A DNA stretch of 64,000 bases. It comes from Streptomyces polyasparticus (GTDB taxonomy: Bacteria; Actinomycetota; Actinomycetes; Streptomycetales; Streptomycetaceae). Below the pieces are notes generated by a model that was not told where the DNA came from, made no database searches, and worked only from the letters and a program-made list of their open reading frames with translations. The translations under genes and the position numbers were made by a program. Location: contig NZ_JACTVJ010000005.1 of assembly GCF_014493765.1 (NCBI RefSeq), forward strand, positions 372,001-436,000. Reading direction: 5' to 3'. Below are positions 1 through 8,791 of this stretch, piece by piece; the stretch's first letter is position 1; the number at the start of each line of letters is the position of its first letter.

Positions 1-594
1 CACCTCGGCGGCCGGCTCGGGTCCCTCCGCGAGCCGGCGGAGGAGTGCGGCGTCGAGGAGATCGAAACGCTCGGCCCAGTCCCGGGTGTGGGAGAGCCGT
101 TCGACCAGCTCGCCTGCGCGCGGTCCGAGGACGTCCGTCAGCTCGACGACGGTGTTGGTCAACTCCCGCATGGGCAGGGCGAAAAGCCGGTACGCCCCCA
201 GGGGCGTGAGCTCGAGGCGGATCGCCTCCTGGCCGCCGGGGTGATCGGCGATCCGGGGTCCGTCCTCGAGGCCCGCGATCAGCGAGCCGACCACCCGGAC
301 GCCCGGATCGTGCTCGCGCTCGGCGAGACGGTGCACCTGGGCGAACGGCTCCCCGAGGCTGAGGAGCACGACGGCCCGGCCGCTGGGCACGATCCGCACG
401 CGGAACGGGGTGGCGGCGGCGTCCCAGTAGCCGGCGTAACTGCGCAGGTACGGGCGCAACGTGTCCGGCCAGCGCCGGGTGACACGCAGCCGCCCCGCGC
501 CGAGCGCCACCGCATGCACACCGCGCGTGTCCTGCACGTCCCGCATGCCGTGCACGCCCGGCCTGTCCACGACCGTGCCGCCGCCCAGCGCCAT
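1..594 (-). CDS. AraC-type regulator, N-terminal part (truncated by window edge)
   Basis: The reading frame is open from an ATG at 594 to the window edge (198 codons, no stop), so the C-terminus is missing. The visible part resembles the ligand-sensing N-terminal domain (DUF6597 type) of Streptomyces AraC-family regulators. It has an R-x-Y-x-G-Y-W segment followed by a 'RIVPSGRAVVLLSLGEPF' beta region and an LTPLGAYRLFALPMREL segment. The two AraC helix-turn-helix motifs would lie outside the window. GGAG-like sequences (aaggag and ggggag) precede the ATG. A perfect palindrome lies 33 bp upstream. The target genes cannot be seen. Confidence 0.7.
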   Translation of the reverse strand, partial: MALGGGTVVDRPGVHGMRDVQDTRGVHAVALGAGRLRVTRRWPDTLRPYLRSYAGYWDAAATPFRVRIVPSGRAVVLLSLGEPFAQVHRLAEREHDPGVRVVGSLIAGLEDGPRIADHPGGQEAIRLELTPLGAYRLFALPMRELTNTVVELTDVLGPRAGELVERLSHTRDWAERFDLLDAALLRRLAEGPEPAAEV

Positions 595-626
595 GACTCC
601 TTCTTCTCCCCTTCGACTCCGGTGGC

Positions 627-644
627 GGGCATGATGACATGCCC
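627..644. promoter_or_regulatory. Palindrome GGGCATG-N4-CATGCCC upstream of the AraC-type gene
   Basis: Perfect 7-bp arms with a 4-bp spacer lie in the 70-bp gap between the MerR-type gene stop and the AraC-type start. Its position suggests an operator (possibly autoregulation). A hairpin at the end of the MerR transcript is the alternative. Confidence 0.4.
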
Positions 645-664
645 AGGTGAGCGGACGGTGCGCG

Positions 665-1024
665 CTAACGCGCCGTCGCCCGCAGGGGACAGCCGGAGCC
701 CACGCGGGCGTCCAGCTCCTCGCGCAGGACGGCGAGCTCGGCCATCCGCTCGTCGACCACGCGGAGCTTCTCCTCGAACATCTTCGACAGGGCGGCCGCG
801 CTGTCGGGGGCGTCGCGCAGCTGCTCGCCGGTGCGGGCGATCTCGGCCAGCGTGAACCCGAGGGTCTGGGCGGTCCGTACGTACTGGAGCCAACTCACCG
901 TCTCCGGCGCGAAGTCGCGATACCCGTTCGCGAGCCGCTCACCGGCGACGAGACCGTTCTTCTCGTAGAAGCGGATGGTGTCCTTCGACAGACCGGTCCG
1001 GGCGGCCAGCTCTCCGATACGCAT
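665..1024 (-). CDS. MerR family transcriptional regulator
   Basis: This 119-aa protein begins MRIGELAARTGLSKDTIRFYE, the textbook MerR winged-helix start. The helix-turn-helix is roughly residues 1-20 and the wing runs to about residue 45. A coiled-coil dimerisation helix (about residues 75-110) follows. Only one cysteine is present near the C-terminus, so a metal-thiolate site is not obvious and the inducer is unknown. The gene faces a small membrane protein gene across a promoter with the long spacer and internal dyad typical of MerR targets, which suggests it controls that neighbour and perhaps itself. Confidence 0.85.
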   Translation of the reverse strand: MRIGELAARTGLSKDTIRFYEKNGLVAGERLANGYRDFAPETVSWLQYVRTAQTLGFTLAEIARTGEQLRDAPDSAAALSKMFEEKLRVVDERMAELAVLREELDARVGSGCPLRATAR

Positions 1025-1054
1025 GACACTCCAGGGGACGTGCGGGACTCGGAC

Positions 1055-1085
1055 TTGACCTTGGACCGTACTCCACTGTTTAGCG
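1055..1085 (+). promoter_or_regulatory. MerR-type promoter with central dyad
   Basis: A -35 hexamer TTGACC (1055-1060) is followed 18-19 bp later by a -10-like TTTAGC/TTAGCG (1079-1085). Between them lies the dyad TGGA-N6-TCCA (1062-1075). An over-long spacer carrying a dyad is how MerR proteins distort their target promoters. It drives the gene starting at 1144. Confidence 0.5.
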
Positions 1086-1143
1086 TCGGGGTGTCGCTGT
1101 CCGAGGGGCGGGCTCGAACTCCCCCCGAACTCCCGAAGTTACC

Positions 1144-1581
1144 GTGCCGCTCTTCCCCTCCCTCACCTCTCCGTCCTACCTGCGCCTGGTCCGGGTCAGC
1201 GCCCGGTACGACCTGTTCGTGGCCGCCGGCTTCGCCACCCCGTGGACGTACGAACTCGTCCACCGCGCCCTGACCGCGCTCACGGAGACCTTCGGGCTCG
1301 GCACGCACCCGGCCCTCACGCCCATGGAGATCCTCTACGCCAACCTGATGGGCTCCCTGATCGTCGTCTGGTCCGTACTCCGCATCCGCCGGCCATCGGC
1401 GGAGTACGGCCTCTACGACGGGGCGTCCCGCGTCCTGTTCTCCCTGGGCATGGCCTACGCCCTGGCCGGCGGCCTGCCCTCCTACCTCTGGGCCTTCCTC
1501 GCCATCGAGCTCACCTTCGGCATCACCCAACTGGCACCGTGGCTGCGAGCGGCCCTCACCCGCCCGCAGACCTCGTCCTGA
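1144..1581 (+). CDS. Small integral membrane protein, function unknown
   Basis: This 145-aa protein starts with GTG; no strong ribosome-binding site precedes it. Three to four hydrophobic segments are visible: around residues 22-40, 60-78, 90-108 and 112-128. The last two are rich in Leu, Ala, Tyr and Phe. I do not recognise a named family. It is divergent from the MerR-type regulator and sits just downstream of a MerR-style promoter, so it may be a stress- or compound-inducible membrane protein. Its stop is 3 bp from the stop of the convergent HAD-like gene. Confidence 0.6.
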   Translation: MPLFPSLTSPSYLRLVRVSARYDLFVAAGFATPWTYELVHRALTALTETFGLGTHPALTPMEILYANLMGSLIVVWSVLRIRRPSAEYGLYDGASRVLFSLGMAYALAGGLPSYLWAFLAIELTFGITQLAPWLRAALTRPQTSS

Positions 1582-1584
1582 CGC

Positions 1585-2121
1585 TCAGCGCCGCTGCGCC
1601 GACGCAAATCCGGCGAGCGCGTCGAAGTCCGGTTCACACAGGCCGATGCGCGGGTTGACGTGATGGAGCAGGGCCCGGCCGGGATGGTGGCGGGACACGT
1701 AGGTGTCGTCCAGGACACTCTGTTCGTCGTCGACCCAGGCGAAGTCACGTCCGGCGGCATGGGCGACCAGAGGCGCGGTCTTCCAGTGGACGCCGTCGGG
1801 GCGTTCGGCGAGCAGCGCGTCGCCGAAGTCCACGTACGGGAACTCGGGGAGGCCGAGGACCGGGGCGATCCAGCGATTGGCATCGGCCATCCAGGTGGTG
1901 GCCCAGCACAAGTCGTAGTCCAGCGCGAGCAGTTGGGGGCCGTGCCCGGGGTGAAGCCACACGCGGAGCGGACGACGGCGCAGTCCGTGCCCGCCACCGC
2001 GCCGGCCGGTGTCGTCCAGGGGGACGCGCAGGGTGGTGTACCCCTCCGGCCGCTGCTGCGCCTTGGCCGCGTAGGGGTTGAGCGGACCATCGACGTCGAG
2101 GTAGAGGAGCGGTCTGGGCAT
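1585..2121 (-). CDS. HAD-like protein
   Basis: This 178-aa protein opens with MPRPLLYLDVDGPLNPYAA. The DVDGxLN segment matches motif I of the haloacid dehalogenase superfamily, with the nucleophile Asp at residue 9 and the general acid Asp at residue 11. Such short Streptomyces HAD-like proteins also carry a C-terminal acidic pair. Here the segment FAWVDDEQSVLD (about residue 127) fits that role. The substrate is unknown. It stands alone, convergent with the small membrane protein gene. Confidence 0.65.
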   Translation of the reverse strand: MPRPLLYLDVDGPLNPYAAKAQQRPEGYTTLRVPLDDTGRRGGGHGLRRRPLRVWLHPGHGPQLLALDYDLCWATTWMADANRWIAPVLGLPEFPYVDFGDALLAERPDGVHWKTAPLVAHAAGRDFAWVDDEQSVLDDTYVSRHHPGRALLHHVNPRIGLCEPDFDALAGFASAQRR

Positions 2122-2231
2122 CGGTTTCCCCCCGGAAAGCCATGGTCGCCGGGTCCGGCCGCCGCGGATGCGGGAGCCGGGCCCGGCGGCCGGTGCAGGG
2201 GCAGCAGCCTAGTGATCCGCCCGGCACCCCC

Positions 2232-4727
2232 TCACGCGCGGCGCTCGCGCAGGGTCGTCCGGCCCGGGAGGGTCACCGCGAGGAGGGCGAGTGCGACGGT
2301 GGACGCGGCGAACGTGGCGTACAGGAGCGGGGGGATGTAGGGGGACTCCCCCGTCAGGCCGCGCATCATCGGGGTCAGGGTGATCAGGGCGATGGCGGTG
2401 CCCAGGGCCACACCCGTCACCGAGACCAGCAGGCTCTCCCAGTGCAGCATGCGCAGGACCTGGCGGCGCGTGGTGCCGACGAGGCGGAGCGTGGTGAGTT
2501 CGCGGCGGCGGTCGAGGACCGTCATGACCAGCGTGTTCGCCGCGGCGATCGCCGCGAACCCGCCGAGGACCGCGGCCATCATGGAGTTGGTCCAGGCGCC
2601 GAGCCGGCGGTCCACGTTCCGCGCGGCCGCGTAGCCCGAGGCGTCCGTGACTTCGCCGAGCGTGGTGAGCGGGCCGGCGTCACCGCCCGAGACGAGCAGT
2701 GTGCTGTCGAACGGCGAAGTGACATGGCCCGCGAGCGAAGCCCGGTCCATGGTGACCGCCGGCAGACCGAGACCTCGGCCGTAGACGGCGACGACTTCCG
2801 GCCGGGACGCAGTGCCGTCGGGCAGACGGAGCGACAGCCGGTCGCCCGTCTTCACCTCCGCCGCGGTGGCGAGGGTGGTGTCGACGGCGATTCTGTCCGG
2901 ACCCACCCGGTCCAGGCTTCCGCTGCGGACGTCCAGGTCCTGCACCTCGGCCAGTTGGGCGCCCGAGCCCGAGATTCCCTGGGCCGCCGCTGCCTGCAGC
3001 GAGGTCTCGCCGCCGGAGTCGACCGGCACGAGGACCTGCGTCTCGAGCAGGCCCACCGCCGCGTCGACGCCGCGGACGCGGGCCGCCCGGTCGACGGCGT
3101 CGGCGGGCAGGCCCGCCGGGTGGGTCACGACATGGTCCGCCGTGAGGCCCGCGCGCAGCTGCTCGGCGGCGGCCCTGCTCTCGCTGGTGTGCATGAAGAC
3201 GAGGGTCGAGGCGAAAGCCATCGCGAGCACGATCGGAGTGATCGCGGAGGCCGACCGCCGTGCGTTCGTACGGGAGTTGGCGGCGGCGAGGGAGGCCGGG
3301 GCTCCCCCGCCGCGCAGCAGCAGTCCGAACAGCGCGGCGCACAGCCGGGCCAGGAGCGGGCCGAGCAGGGCGACCGCCAGCATGAAGAGCATGACGACGC
3401 CGAGGGAGGCGTTGGCCGCGTCCGCGCCGGCCGTGGAGGCCGCGACACCGGCGAGTGCCGCGCCGCCGCCGAGGGCGCAGAACCCCAGGACCGTACGGAC
3501 GACGCCCGGCCGCAGCGGCTCCACCGACGCTTCGGCGAGCGCCTGCCCCGGCTTGATCTTCGCGGGCCTGCGTCCGGCCGTCCAGCCGGCGCCGAGCGCG
3601 GTGAGCAGCCCGGCCGCGACCGCGGCGGCCAACGGGAGCCATGTGACCTGGAGTTGTACCGCCTCGGGGACGGCGCCGCGGTCCTTCAGCTGCCCGAACC
3701 ACCAGCTCGCCAGGCCGATCCCCGGCAGGGAGCCGAGTACCCCGGCGAGCGGTGCGACGAGCAGCGCCTCGGCGGCGACCGCACGCCGGATCTGCCGCGG
3801 AGTGGCGCCGACGGCGCGCAGGAGCGCGAACTCCCGGGTGCGCCGGCCGACGGCGAGCGCGACGGTGCCGGCGGCGGTGAAGACGGCGACCAGGGCGGCG
3901 ATCCCGCCGAAGGAGCCGCCGAGCGCGGTGAGCGTCTCCTTGGCGTACGCCAGGCCGTGGTCCTCGGCCCCGCCGCGGGCGTCGCCGGTGAGCACCTGGG
4001 CGCCGGAGCCCTTGAGGGAGTTCTCGACGGCAGTGGCGAGTGCGCCGGTGCCGGTGCCCTCCTTCGCCAGTACGGCGATGGCGTCGGCCTTGCCGGGGTG
4101 GCCGGCGAGCGTGTCGGCGCGCGTGTCCGCGAACCAGGCCAGGGGACCGCCGGCCCTCGCGGTGTCGCCCGGTCCGGCCTCGGCAAGACCGGAGATCCTG
4201 AACTCGCCCCGCCCAGCGGCCGTTTCGAGCGCGACGGTGTCACCGACGCCGGCCTTCGCGGTACGGGCCGCGGCGGCGTCGAGCACCACCTCGCCCGCGC
4301 GCGGGGCGGAGCCCTTGGTCAGCGCGGTCCCGGTGAAGGCGCCCGCGCCCCAGCCGTGGCCGGTGAGCGCGGCGCCGTCCAGACGTACCGGAAAGGTGAG
4401 GTCGGGCACCGCGGCCTCGACGCCCGGGGCGCGGGCCGCCTTCGCGGCGAGAGCCTTGTCCACACGGGCGGTGTCCGGCAGCGGGTACGAGGTCTCCTCG
4501 GGGCCGTCGACGGTGTCGGACACGACGCGGGCGGACTGGTCGGCCGCGACGACGACCGGCGCCCGCGCGTACCGCTCGGCGGGCACCGACGCGCGGATAC
4601 CCGTCTCGAGCAGGATGCCGCAGGCCGCGACGATCAGCGCCGACATCATCAGCGCGACGAACGTGCCCGCGAAGGAGGAGGGTTTGAAGCGGACGGCGGC
4701 GCGGGCCAGGCCGTTGGGGCGCGTCAT
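2232..4727 (-). CDS. ABC transporter permease, FtsX/MacB type
   Basis: This 831-aa membrane protein has an N-terminal transmembrane helix (about residues 20-40), a large extracytoplasmic domain, and two copies of the FtsX permease module (about residues 265-390 and 700-825). An extra helix pair lies between about residues 410 and 470. The repeated VGRRTREFALLRAVGATPRQIRRAV and LDRRRELTTLRLVGTTRRQVLRML segments are the FtsX coupling motifs. The start codon overlaps the stop of the ATPase gene by ATGA, so the two are translationally coupled. Pairs like this export antimicrobial peptides or lipids, or act in cell-envelope signalling. The substrate cannot be told from sequence. Confidence 0.9.
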   Translation of the reverse strand: MTRPNGLARAAVRFKPSSFAGTFVALMMSALIVAACGILLETGIRASVPAERYARAPVVVAADQSARVVSDTVDGPEETSYPLPDTARVDKALAAKAARAPGVEAAVPDLTFPVRLDGAALTGHGWGAGAFTGTALTKGSAPRAGEVVLDAAAARTAKAGVGDTVALETAAGRGEFRISGLAEAGPGDTARAGGPLAWFADTRADTLAGHPGKADAIAVLAKEGTGTGALATAVENSLKGSGAQVLTGDARGGAEDHGLAYAKETLTALGGSFGGIAALVAVFTAAGTVALAVGRRTREFALLRAVGATPRQIRRAVAAEALLVAPLAGVLGSLPGIGLASWWFGQLKDRGAVPEAVQLQVTWLPLAAAVAAGLLTALGAGWTAGRRPAKIKPGQALAEASVEPLRPGVVRTVLGFCALGGGAALAGVAASTAGADAANASLGVVMLFMLAVALLGPLLARLCAALFGLLLRGGGAPASLAAANSRTNARRSASAITPIVLAMAFASTLVFMHTSESRAAAEQLRAGLTADHVVTHPAGLPADAVDRAARVRGVDAAVGLLETQVLVPVDSGGETSLQAAAAQGISGSGAQLAEVQDLDVRSGSLDRVGPDRIAVDTTLATAAEVKTGDRLSLRLPDGTASRPEVVAVYGRGLGLPAVTMDRASLAGHVTSPFDSTLLVSGGDAGPLTTLGEVTDASGYAAARNVDRRLGAWTNSMMAAVLGGFAAIAAANTLVMTVLDRRRELTTLRLVGTTRRQVLRMLHWESLLVSVTGVALGTAIALITLTPMMRGLTGESPYIPPLLYATFAASTVALALLAVTLPGRTTLRERRA

Positions 4728-5539
4728 GCCGCGGCACCCGCCATGACGCCGCGGCCCGTGAGCGCGGTCATCCGCGCGGCGATCTGCTCCGCGGAGCCGT
4801 GGTCGAGCCGGTCCGCGAAGCGTCCCTCGGCGAGGAACAGGACGCTGTCCGCCCAGGCCGCCGCGGACGGGTCGTGGGTGACCATGACGACAGTGGCACC
4901 GAGCTCACGTACCGCGTGCCGCAGGAGACCGAGCACCTCGGCGGCGGTCCCCGTGTCCAGGGCGCCGGTCGGCTCGTCGGCGAACACCACGTCGGGGCGG
5001 GTGATCAGCGCACGGGCGACGGCCACGCGCTGCTGCTGCCCGCCCGAGAGTTCGCCCGGCCTGCGCCGCGCCTTGTCGGCGAGGCCGACCTGTGCGAGCA
5101 CCTCGGCGGCACGCCGGCGGTCCTGGCGCTGTCCGGCCAGACGCATCGGAAGGAGCACGTTCTGCTCCACCGTCAGCGAAGGCAGCAGGTTGAACGCCTG
5201 GAAGACGAAGCCGAGGCGGCTGCGGCGGAGCTCGGTCAGCTTGTTCTCGCTCATCCCGGTGATCTCCGTGCCACCGAGGCGCACCGATCCGGCCGACGGA
5301 CGGTCGAGCCCGGCGGCGCACTGCAGAAAGGTGGACTTGCCGGATCCGGACGGCCCCATGACCGCGGTGAACGATCCCCGCGGCAGCGCGAGATCCACCC
5401 CCGCGAGCGCCTGTACGACGCCCGCGCCCCGCCCGTACTGCCGCCGGACGCCCCGCAGCTCGACGGCGAACCCGGACGCGACGTCCTGCACCCCCGTGCC
5501 CGCCTCCGCCTGCTGCCGCCTGCCCCTGCGCACCTTCAT
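4724..5539 (-). CDS. ABC transporter ATP-binding protein, MacB/LolD type
   Basis: This is the 271-aa ATPase partner of the overlapping FtsX-type permease. It carries Walker A GPSGSGKST, signature LSGGQQQRVAVARAL and Walker B VVFADEPTGALD, with the DEPTGALD form typical of MacB/LolD exporters. I chose the start at 5539 (MKVRRGRRQQ) because the ABC domain begins about 27 residues later. The longer upstream reading frame runs antisense through the alpha-mannosidase gene. It is separated from the sugar operon by a strong terminator, and the MacB type makes it an unlikely ATPase for the sugar importer. Confidence 0.9.
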   Translation of the reverse strand: MKVRRGRRQQAEAGTGVQDVASGFAVELRGVRRQYGRGAGVVQALAGVDLALPRGSFTAVMGPSGSGKSTFLQCAAGLDRPSAGSVRLGGTEITGMSENKLTELRRSRLGFVFQAFNLLPSLTVEQNVLLPMRLAGQRQDRRRAAEVLAQVGLADKARRRPGELSGGQQQRVAVARALITRPDVVFADEPTGALDTGTAAEVLGLLRHAVRELGATVVMVTHDPSAAAWADSVLFLAEGRFADRLDHGSAEQIAARMTALTGRGVMAGAAA

Positions 5540-5671
5540 GTTCCGCCCTCTCGCACTGCGCTCGATCCGACGCCGCGGAGTGTGCGGGGGCGACCGCCCG
5601 CGGGTCGTCATACCCGGGAGCCAATGTGGAGGTGATACCGCAGTAGGGGGTGCGCCGCCGGTGGAACGGCA

Positions 5672-5703
5672 CCGGGCCCATGGAGTCACCTCCGTGGGCC
5701 CGG
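5672..5703 (-). terminator. Terminator of the N-glycan operon
   Basis: Arms CCGGGCCCA and TGGGCCCGG enclose a further GGAG/CTCC pair and a TCAC loop. The hairpin begins about 15 bp after the stop of the GH38 gene. There is no U-tract, which is common in Streptomyces. Confidence 0.75.
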
Positions 5704-5718
5704 CTCTTGGAAGGAACG

Positions 5719-8700
5719 TCAGCGCGTGAAGCGCAGCGTCACGAGCTCGAACGGTCGCAGGGACAGGGCGACTTCGCCGTTCTCGACCGTGGAGGACGGG
5801 GCGTCGGCGAGGGGCCGCTCCAGGAGATCCGTCGCGACCACCGACGTCACGTCCAGGCCCGCCCGGAGCGTGGTGCGGGCTCGGCCGCCCGCCGCCTCGT
5901 AGAGGCGGACGATCACATCGCCGGAGCCGTCGTCCGCGAGCTTGACCGCGCTGACCACGACCGCGGGCGAGGCGACCGTGAACAGCGGGGCGACCGGGGC
6001 GGCGCCCGTCACGCGGCGTTCGGGCAGGTTGATGGCGTAGCCCTCGCGGACCGCGTCCACCACGGTGGCGCCCGGGACGAGGGCGTAGCGGAAGCGGTGC
6101 ACGCCCTGGTCGGTTTCCGGGTCGGGGAAGCGCGGGGCCCGCAGCAGGGACAGGCGGACCGTCGTGGTCGTGCCGGAATCCGAGGCGCGGACCGTGCGGG
6201 TCACGTCGTGGCCGTACGTGGAGTCGTTGACGAGGGCGATGCCGAAGCCCGGCTCCTCCAGGTGGACGAAGCGGTGGTTGCAGGCCTCGAACTTGGCCGC
6301 CTCCCAAGAGGTGTTGGTGTGCGTGGGCCGGTAGAGGTGGCCGAACTGGGTCTCGGAGGCGTACCGGTCCGCGTGCACGTCCAGCGGGAAGGCCGCCTTC
6401 AGGAACTTCTCCGTCTCGTGCCAGTCCACCTCCGTGGCGATGTCCAGACGCTTCGCGCCCGCCGACAACGACAGCACCTGAGTGACGCGGGACGAGCCGA
6501 AGGACCGTACGACCTCGACCGAGACCGCCGACGGGTCCTCGCCCACCACGCGTACCGCATCGACGTCGGTCAGGTCCGTGACCACGTTGCGGTAGAACTC
6601 GTCAACGTCCCACGCGTCCCACATGTTCGGGAAGTCCGGATGGATCTGGAGCAGGTTGGCCGCCGCGCCCGGCGCCAGGGTTTCGCGGGCGGCTTCGAGG
6701 TCGTACGCCGACACCACCAGGCCACGGGCGTCGATCTCCACGCGCAGCAGCCCGTTGTCGAGGACGAAGCCCCCGTCCGTACGGGAGGAGAGGGCGACCG
6801 AACCGGCCACGGCGGGCGCATCCGCACCACCGGGCGCGACACCCGAGCGTTCGTGGGCCGCCGCGTTGAAGACCAGCTCTGTGGAGCCGGGGCCGGCGAG
6901 TGCCTGCTGGGCGGCGGCGATGATGCCGTTCAGCTCCTCGGCCACCGCCGCGTAGGTCTTCTCCGCCTCGCGGTGCACCCACGCGATCGACGACCCGGGC
7001 AGGATGTCGTGGAACTGATGCAGCAGCACCGTCTTCCAGATCCGGTCCAACTCCTCATACGGATACGGGAATCCGACCCGCACCGCCGCCGTCGCCGCCC
7101 ACAGCTCCGCCTCACGCAGCAAATGCTCCGAGCGCCGGTTGCCCTGCTTGGTCTTCGCCTGGCTCGTCAGTGTCGCGCGGTGCAGCTCCAAATACAGCTC
7201 ACCCACCCACACCGGCGGCTCCGGGTACTCCGCCTGCGCCTTCGCGAAGAACTCGGCGGGCTTCTCCCACACGACCTTGGCCGAACCCTCCAGATCCCGC
7301 ATCCGCCGCGCCTTCGCGATCATCTCGCGAGTGGTGCCACCACCACCGTCACCCCACCCCGTCGGGGCCAGGGAATGCTTGGCGACACCCTTGTCCTTGA
7401 AGTTGCGTGCCGCATGCGCGATTTCACGGCCCAGCATCGAGCAGTTGTAGGTGTCCACCGGCGGGAAGTGCGTGAAGATCCGCGTCCCGTCGATGCCCTC
7501 CCAGTGGAACGTGTGGTGCGGGAACTTGTTGATCTGCGACCACGAGATCTTCTGCGTGAGCAGCCACTTCGAACCCGCCGCCTTGATGATCTGCGGCAAC
7601 CCGCCCGCGAACCCGAACGTGTCCGGCAGCCACGCCTCGTCGTTCTCGATCCCGAACTCGTCCAGGAAGAACCGCTTGCCGTGCACGAACTGACGGGCCA
7701 TCGCCTCCGAACCCGGCATGTTGGTGTCCGACTCCACCCACATGCCGCCCGCCGGGACGAAACGACCCTCCGCGACGGCCTTCTTGACCTTGGCGTAGAC
7801 CTCGGGCCGGTGCTCCTTGATCCACGCGAACTGCTGGGCCTGCGACATCCCGAAGACGAACTCCTCCTCGGTCTCCAGGAGGTTCGTCATGTTCGAGGTC
7901 GTCCGCGCCACCTTGCGCACCGTCTCGCGCAGCGGCCACAGCCAGGCGGAGTCGATATGCGCATGACCGACCGCGCTGATCCGGTGCGCCGAGGCGTCCG
8001 CAGGCGAGGACAGCACACCGACCAGCTCCGAACGGGCCGCCGCAGCCGTCCCGTTGACGTCCTGGAGATCGATCGCGTCCAGGCAGCGGTTCACCGCCCG
8101 CAGGATCTCGTAACGGCGCCCGCCCTCGGGCGACAGCTCCTCCATCAGCTCACCGAGCACCTCCAGATCCGCTATCAGCTCCCACACCTCACGGTCGAAG
8201 ACGGCAAGATCCATCCGCTCCAGGCGGTACTGCGGCTCCGAGCCCGCCGTCTCCCTGCCCCCCAGCCACGTCGGACGGAAGGGCTTGTCTCCGAGCAGCA
8301 CCGGGTTCGAGGCCGCCTCCAGATGCCACTCCACCTGCTCGCCGCCTGCGACCGCCTCGCCCACGCGCACCCACTGGTTGCGCGGATTGACGGCCTTCAG
8401 CGGCTCACCGGCCGGGGTGTAGACGAGGGCCTCGCACTGGAAGCCGGGCATCCGCTCGTCGAAGCCGAGGTCGAGCACGGCCTCGACGGTCTTGCCCGCC
8501 CACGAGGCCGGCACCTGGCCGGTCACCTTGAACCAGGTGGTGGCCCACGGAGCCCCCCATGCGTCGCCGACCTGTACCGGCTCGTGCGCCGCCGCCAGAC
8601 CCTCCTCCACCGGCACCGGCTCACCGGGCGCGGTCCAGGCCTCGACCGTGAGCGGCACGGACTCCGGATAGACGGCGGGACGGATGCGCTCTTCGAGTAC

Positions 8701-8742
8701 GCGCTTGAGGCGGGCCTCTACGAGGGCGCGGTCGTCGTGCAT
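5719..8742 (-). CDS. GH38 alpha-mannosidase
   Basis: This 1007-aa protein is an alpha-mannosidase of glycoside hydrolase family 38. The zinc site is seen in GHAHIDSAWLWPLRETVRK (His262, Asp264), and the probable nucleophile Asp339 lies in WVESDTNMP. A glycine-rich GWGDGGGGTTREM segment typical of GH38 follows, then the beta-sandwich C-terminal domains. There is no signal peptide, so it acts inside the cell. It is the last gene of the minus-strand sugar operon, after the GH85 gene, and presumably trims alpha-linked mannose from imported oligosaccharides. Linkage specificity cannot be read from sequence. The length matches bacterial GH38 enzymes of about 1000 aa. Confidence 0.93.
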   Translation of the reverse strand: MHDDRALVEARLKRVLEERIRPAVYPESVPLTVEAWTAPGEPVPVEEGLAAAHEPVQVGDAWGAPWATTWFKVTGQVPASWAGKTVEAVLDLGFDERMPGFQCEALVYTPAGEPLKAVNPRNQWVRVGEAVAGGEQVEWHLEAASNPVLLGDKPFRPTWLGGRETAGSEPQYRLERMDLAVFDREVWELIADLEVLGELMEELSPEGGRRYEILRAVNRCLDAIDLQDVNGTAAAARSELVGVLSSPADASAHRISAVGHAHIDSAWLWPLRETVRKVARTTSNMTNLLETEEEFVFGMSQAQQFAWIKEHRPEVYAKVKKAVAEGRFVPAGGMWVESDTNMPGSEAMARQFVHGKRFFLDEFGIENDEAWLPDTFGFAGGLPQIIKAAGSKWLLTQKISWSQINKFPHHTFHWEGIDGTRIFTHFPPVDTYNCSMLGREIAHAARNFKDKGVAKHSLAPTGWGDGGGGTTREMIAKARRMRDLEGSAKVVWEKPAEFFAKAQAEYPEPPVWVGELYLELHRATLTSQAKTKQGNRRSEHLLREAELWAATAAVRVGFPYPYEELDRIWKTVLLHQFHDILPGSSIAWVHREAEKTYAAVAEELNGIIAAAQQALAGPGSTELVFNAAAHERSGVAPGGADAPAVAGSVALSSRTDGGFVLDNGLLRVEIDARGLVVSAYDLEAARETLAPGAAANLLQIHPDFPNMWDAWDVDEFYRNVVTDLTDVDAVRVVGEDPSAVSVEVVRSFGSSRVTQVLSLSAGAKRLDIATEVDWHETEKFLKAAFPLDVHADRYASETQFGHLYRPTHTNTSWEAAKFEACNHRFVHLEEPGFGIALVNDSTYGHDVTRTVRASDSGTTTTVRLSLLRAPRFPDPETDQGVHRFRYALVPGATVVDAVREGYAINLPERRVTGAAPVAPLFTVASPAVVVSAVKLADDGSGDVIVRLYEAAGGRARTTLRAGLDVTSVVATDLLERPLADAPSSTVENGEVALSLRPFELVTLRFTR

Positions 8743-8791
8743 GCGGGGACTCCAACTTCCTTGAGGGAGCGGGTGTTTCAGGAGGGGTGAC

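Noticed and set aside
4724-5539. ATPase of the glycan importer
   Set aside because: Motifs are MacB/LolD type, it overlaps an FtsX permease, and a strong terminator separates it from the sugar operon.
2142-5729. 1195-codon open frame on the plus strand opposite the ABC exporter
   Set aside because: High-GC antisense shadow: no domain motifs, repetitive Arg/Gly/Glu composition, and it overlaps two well-supported genes.
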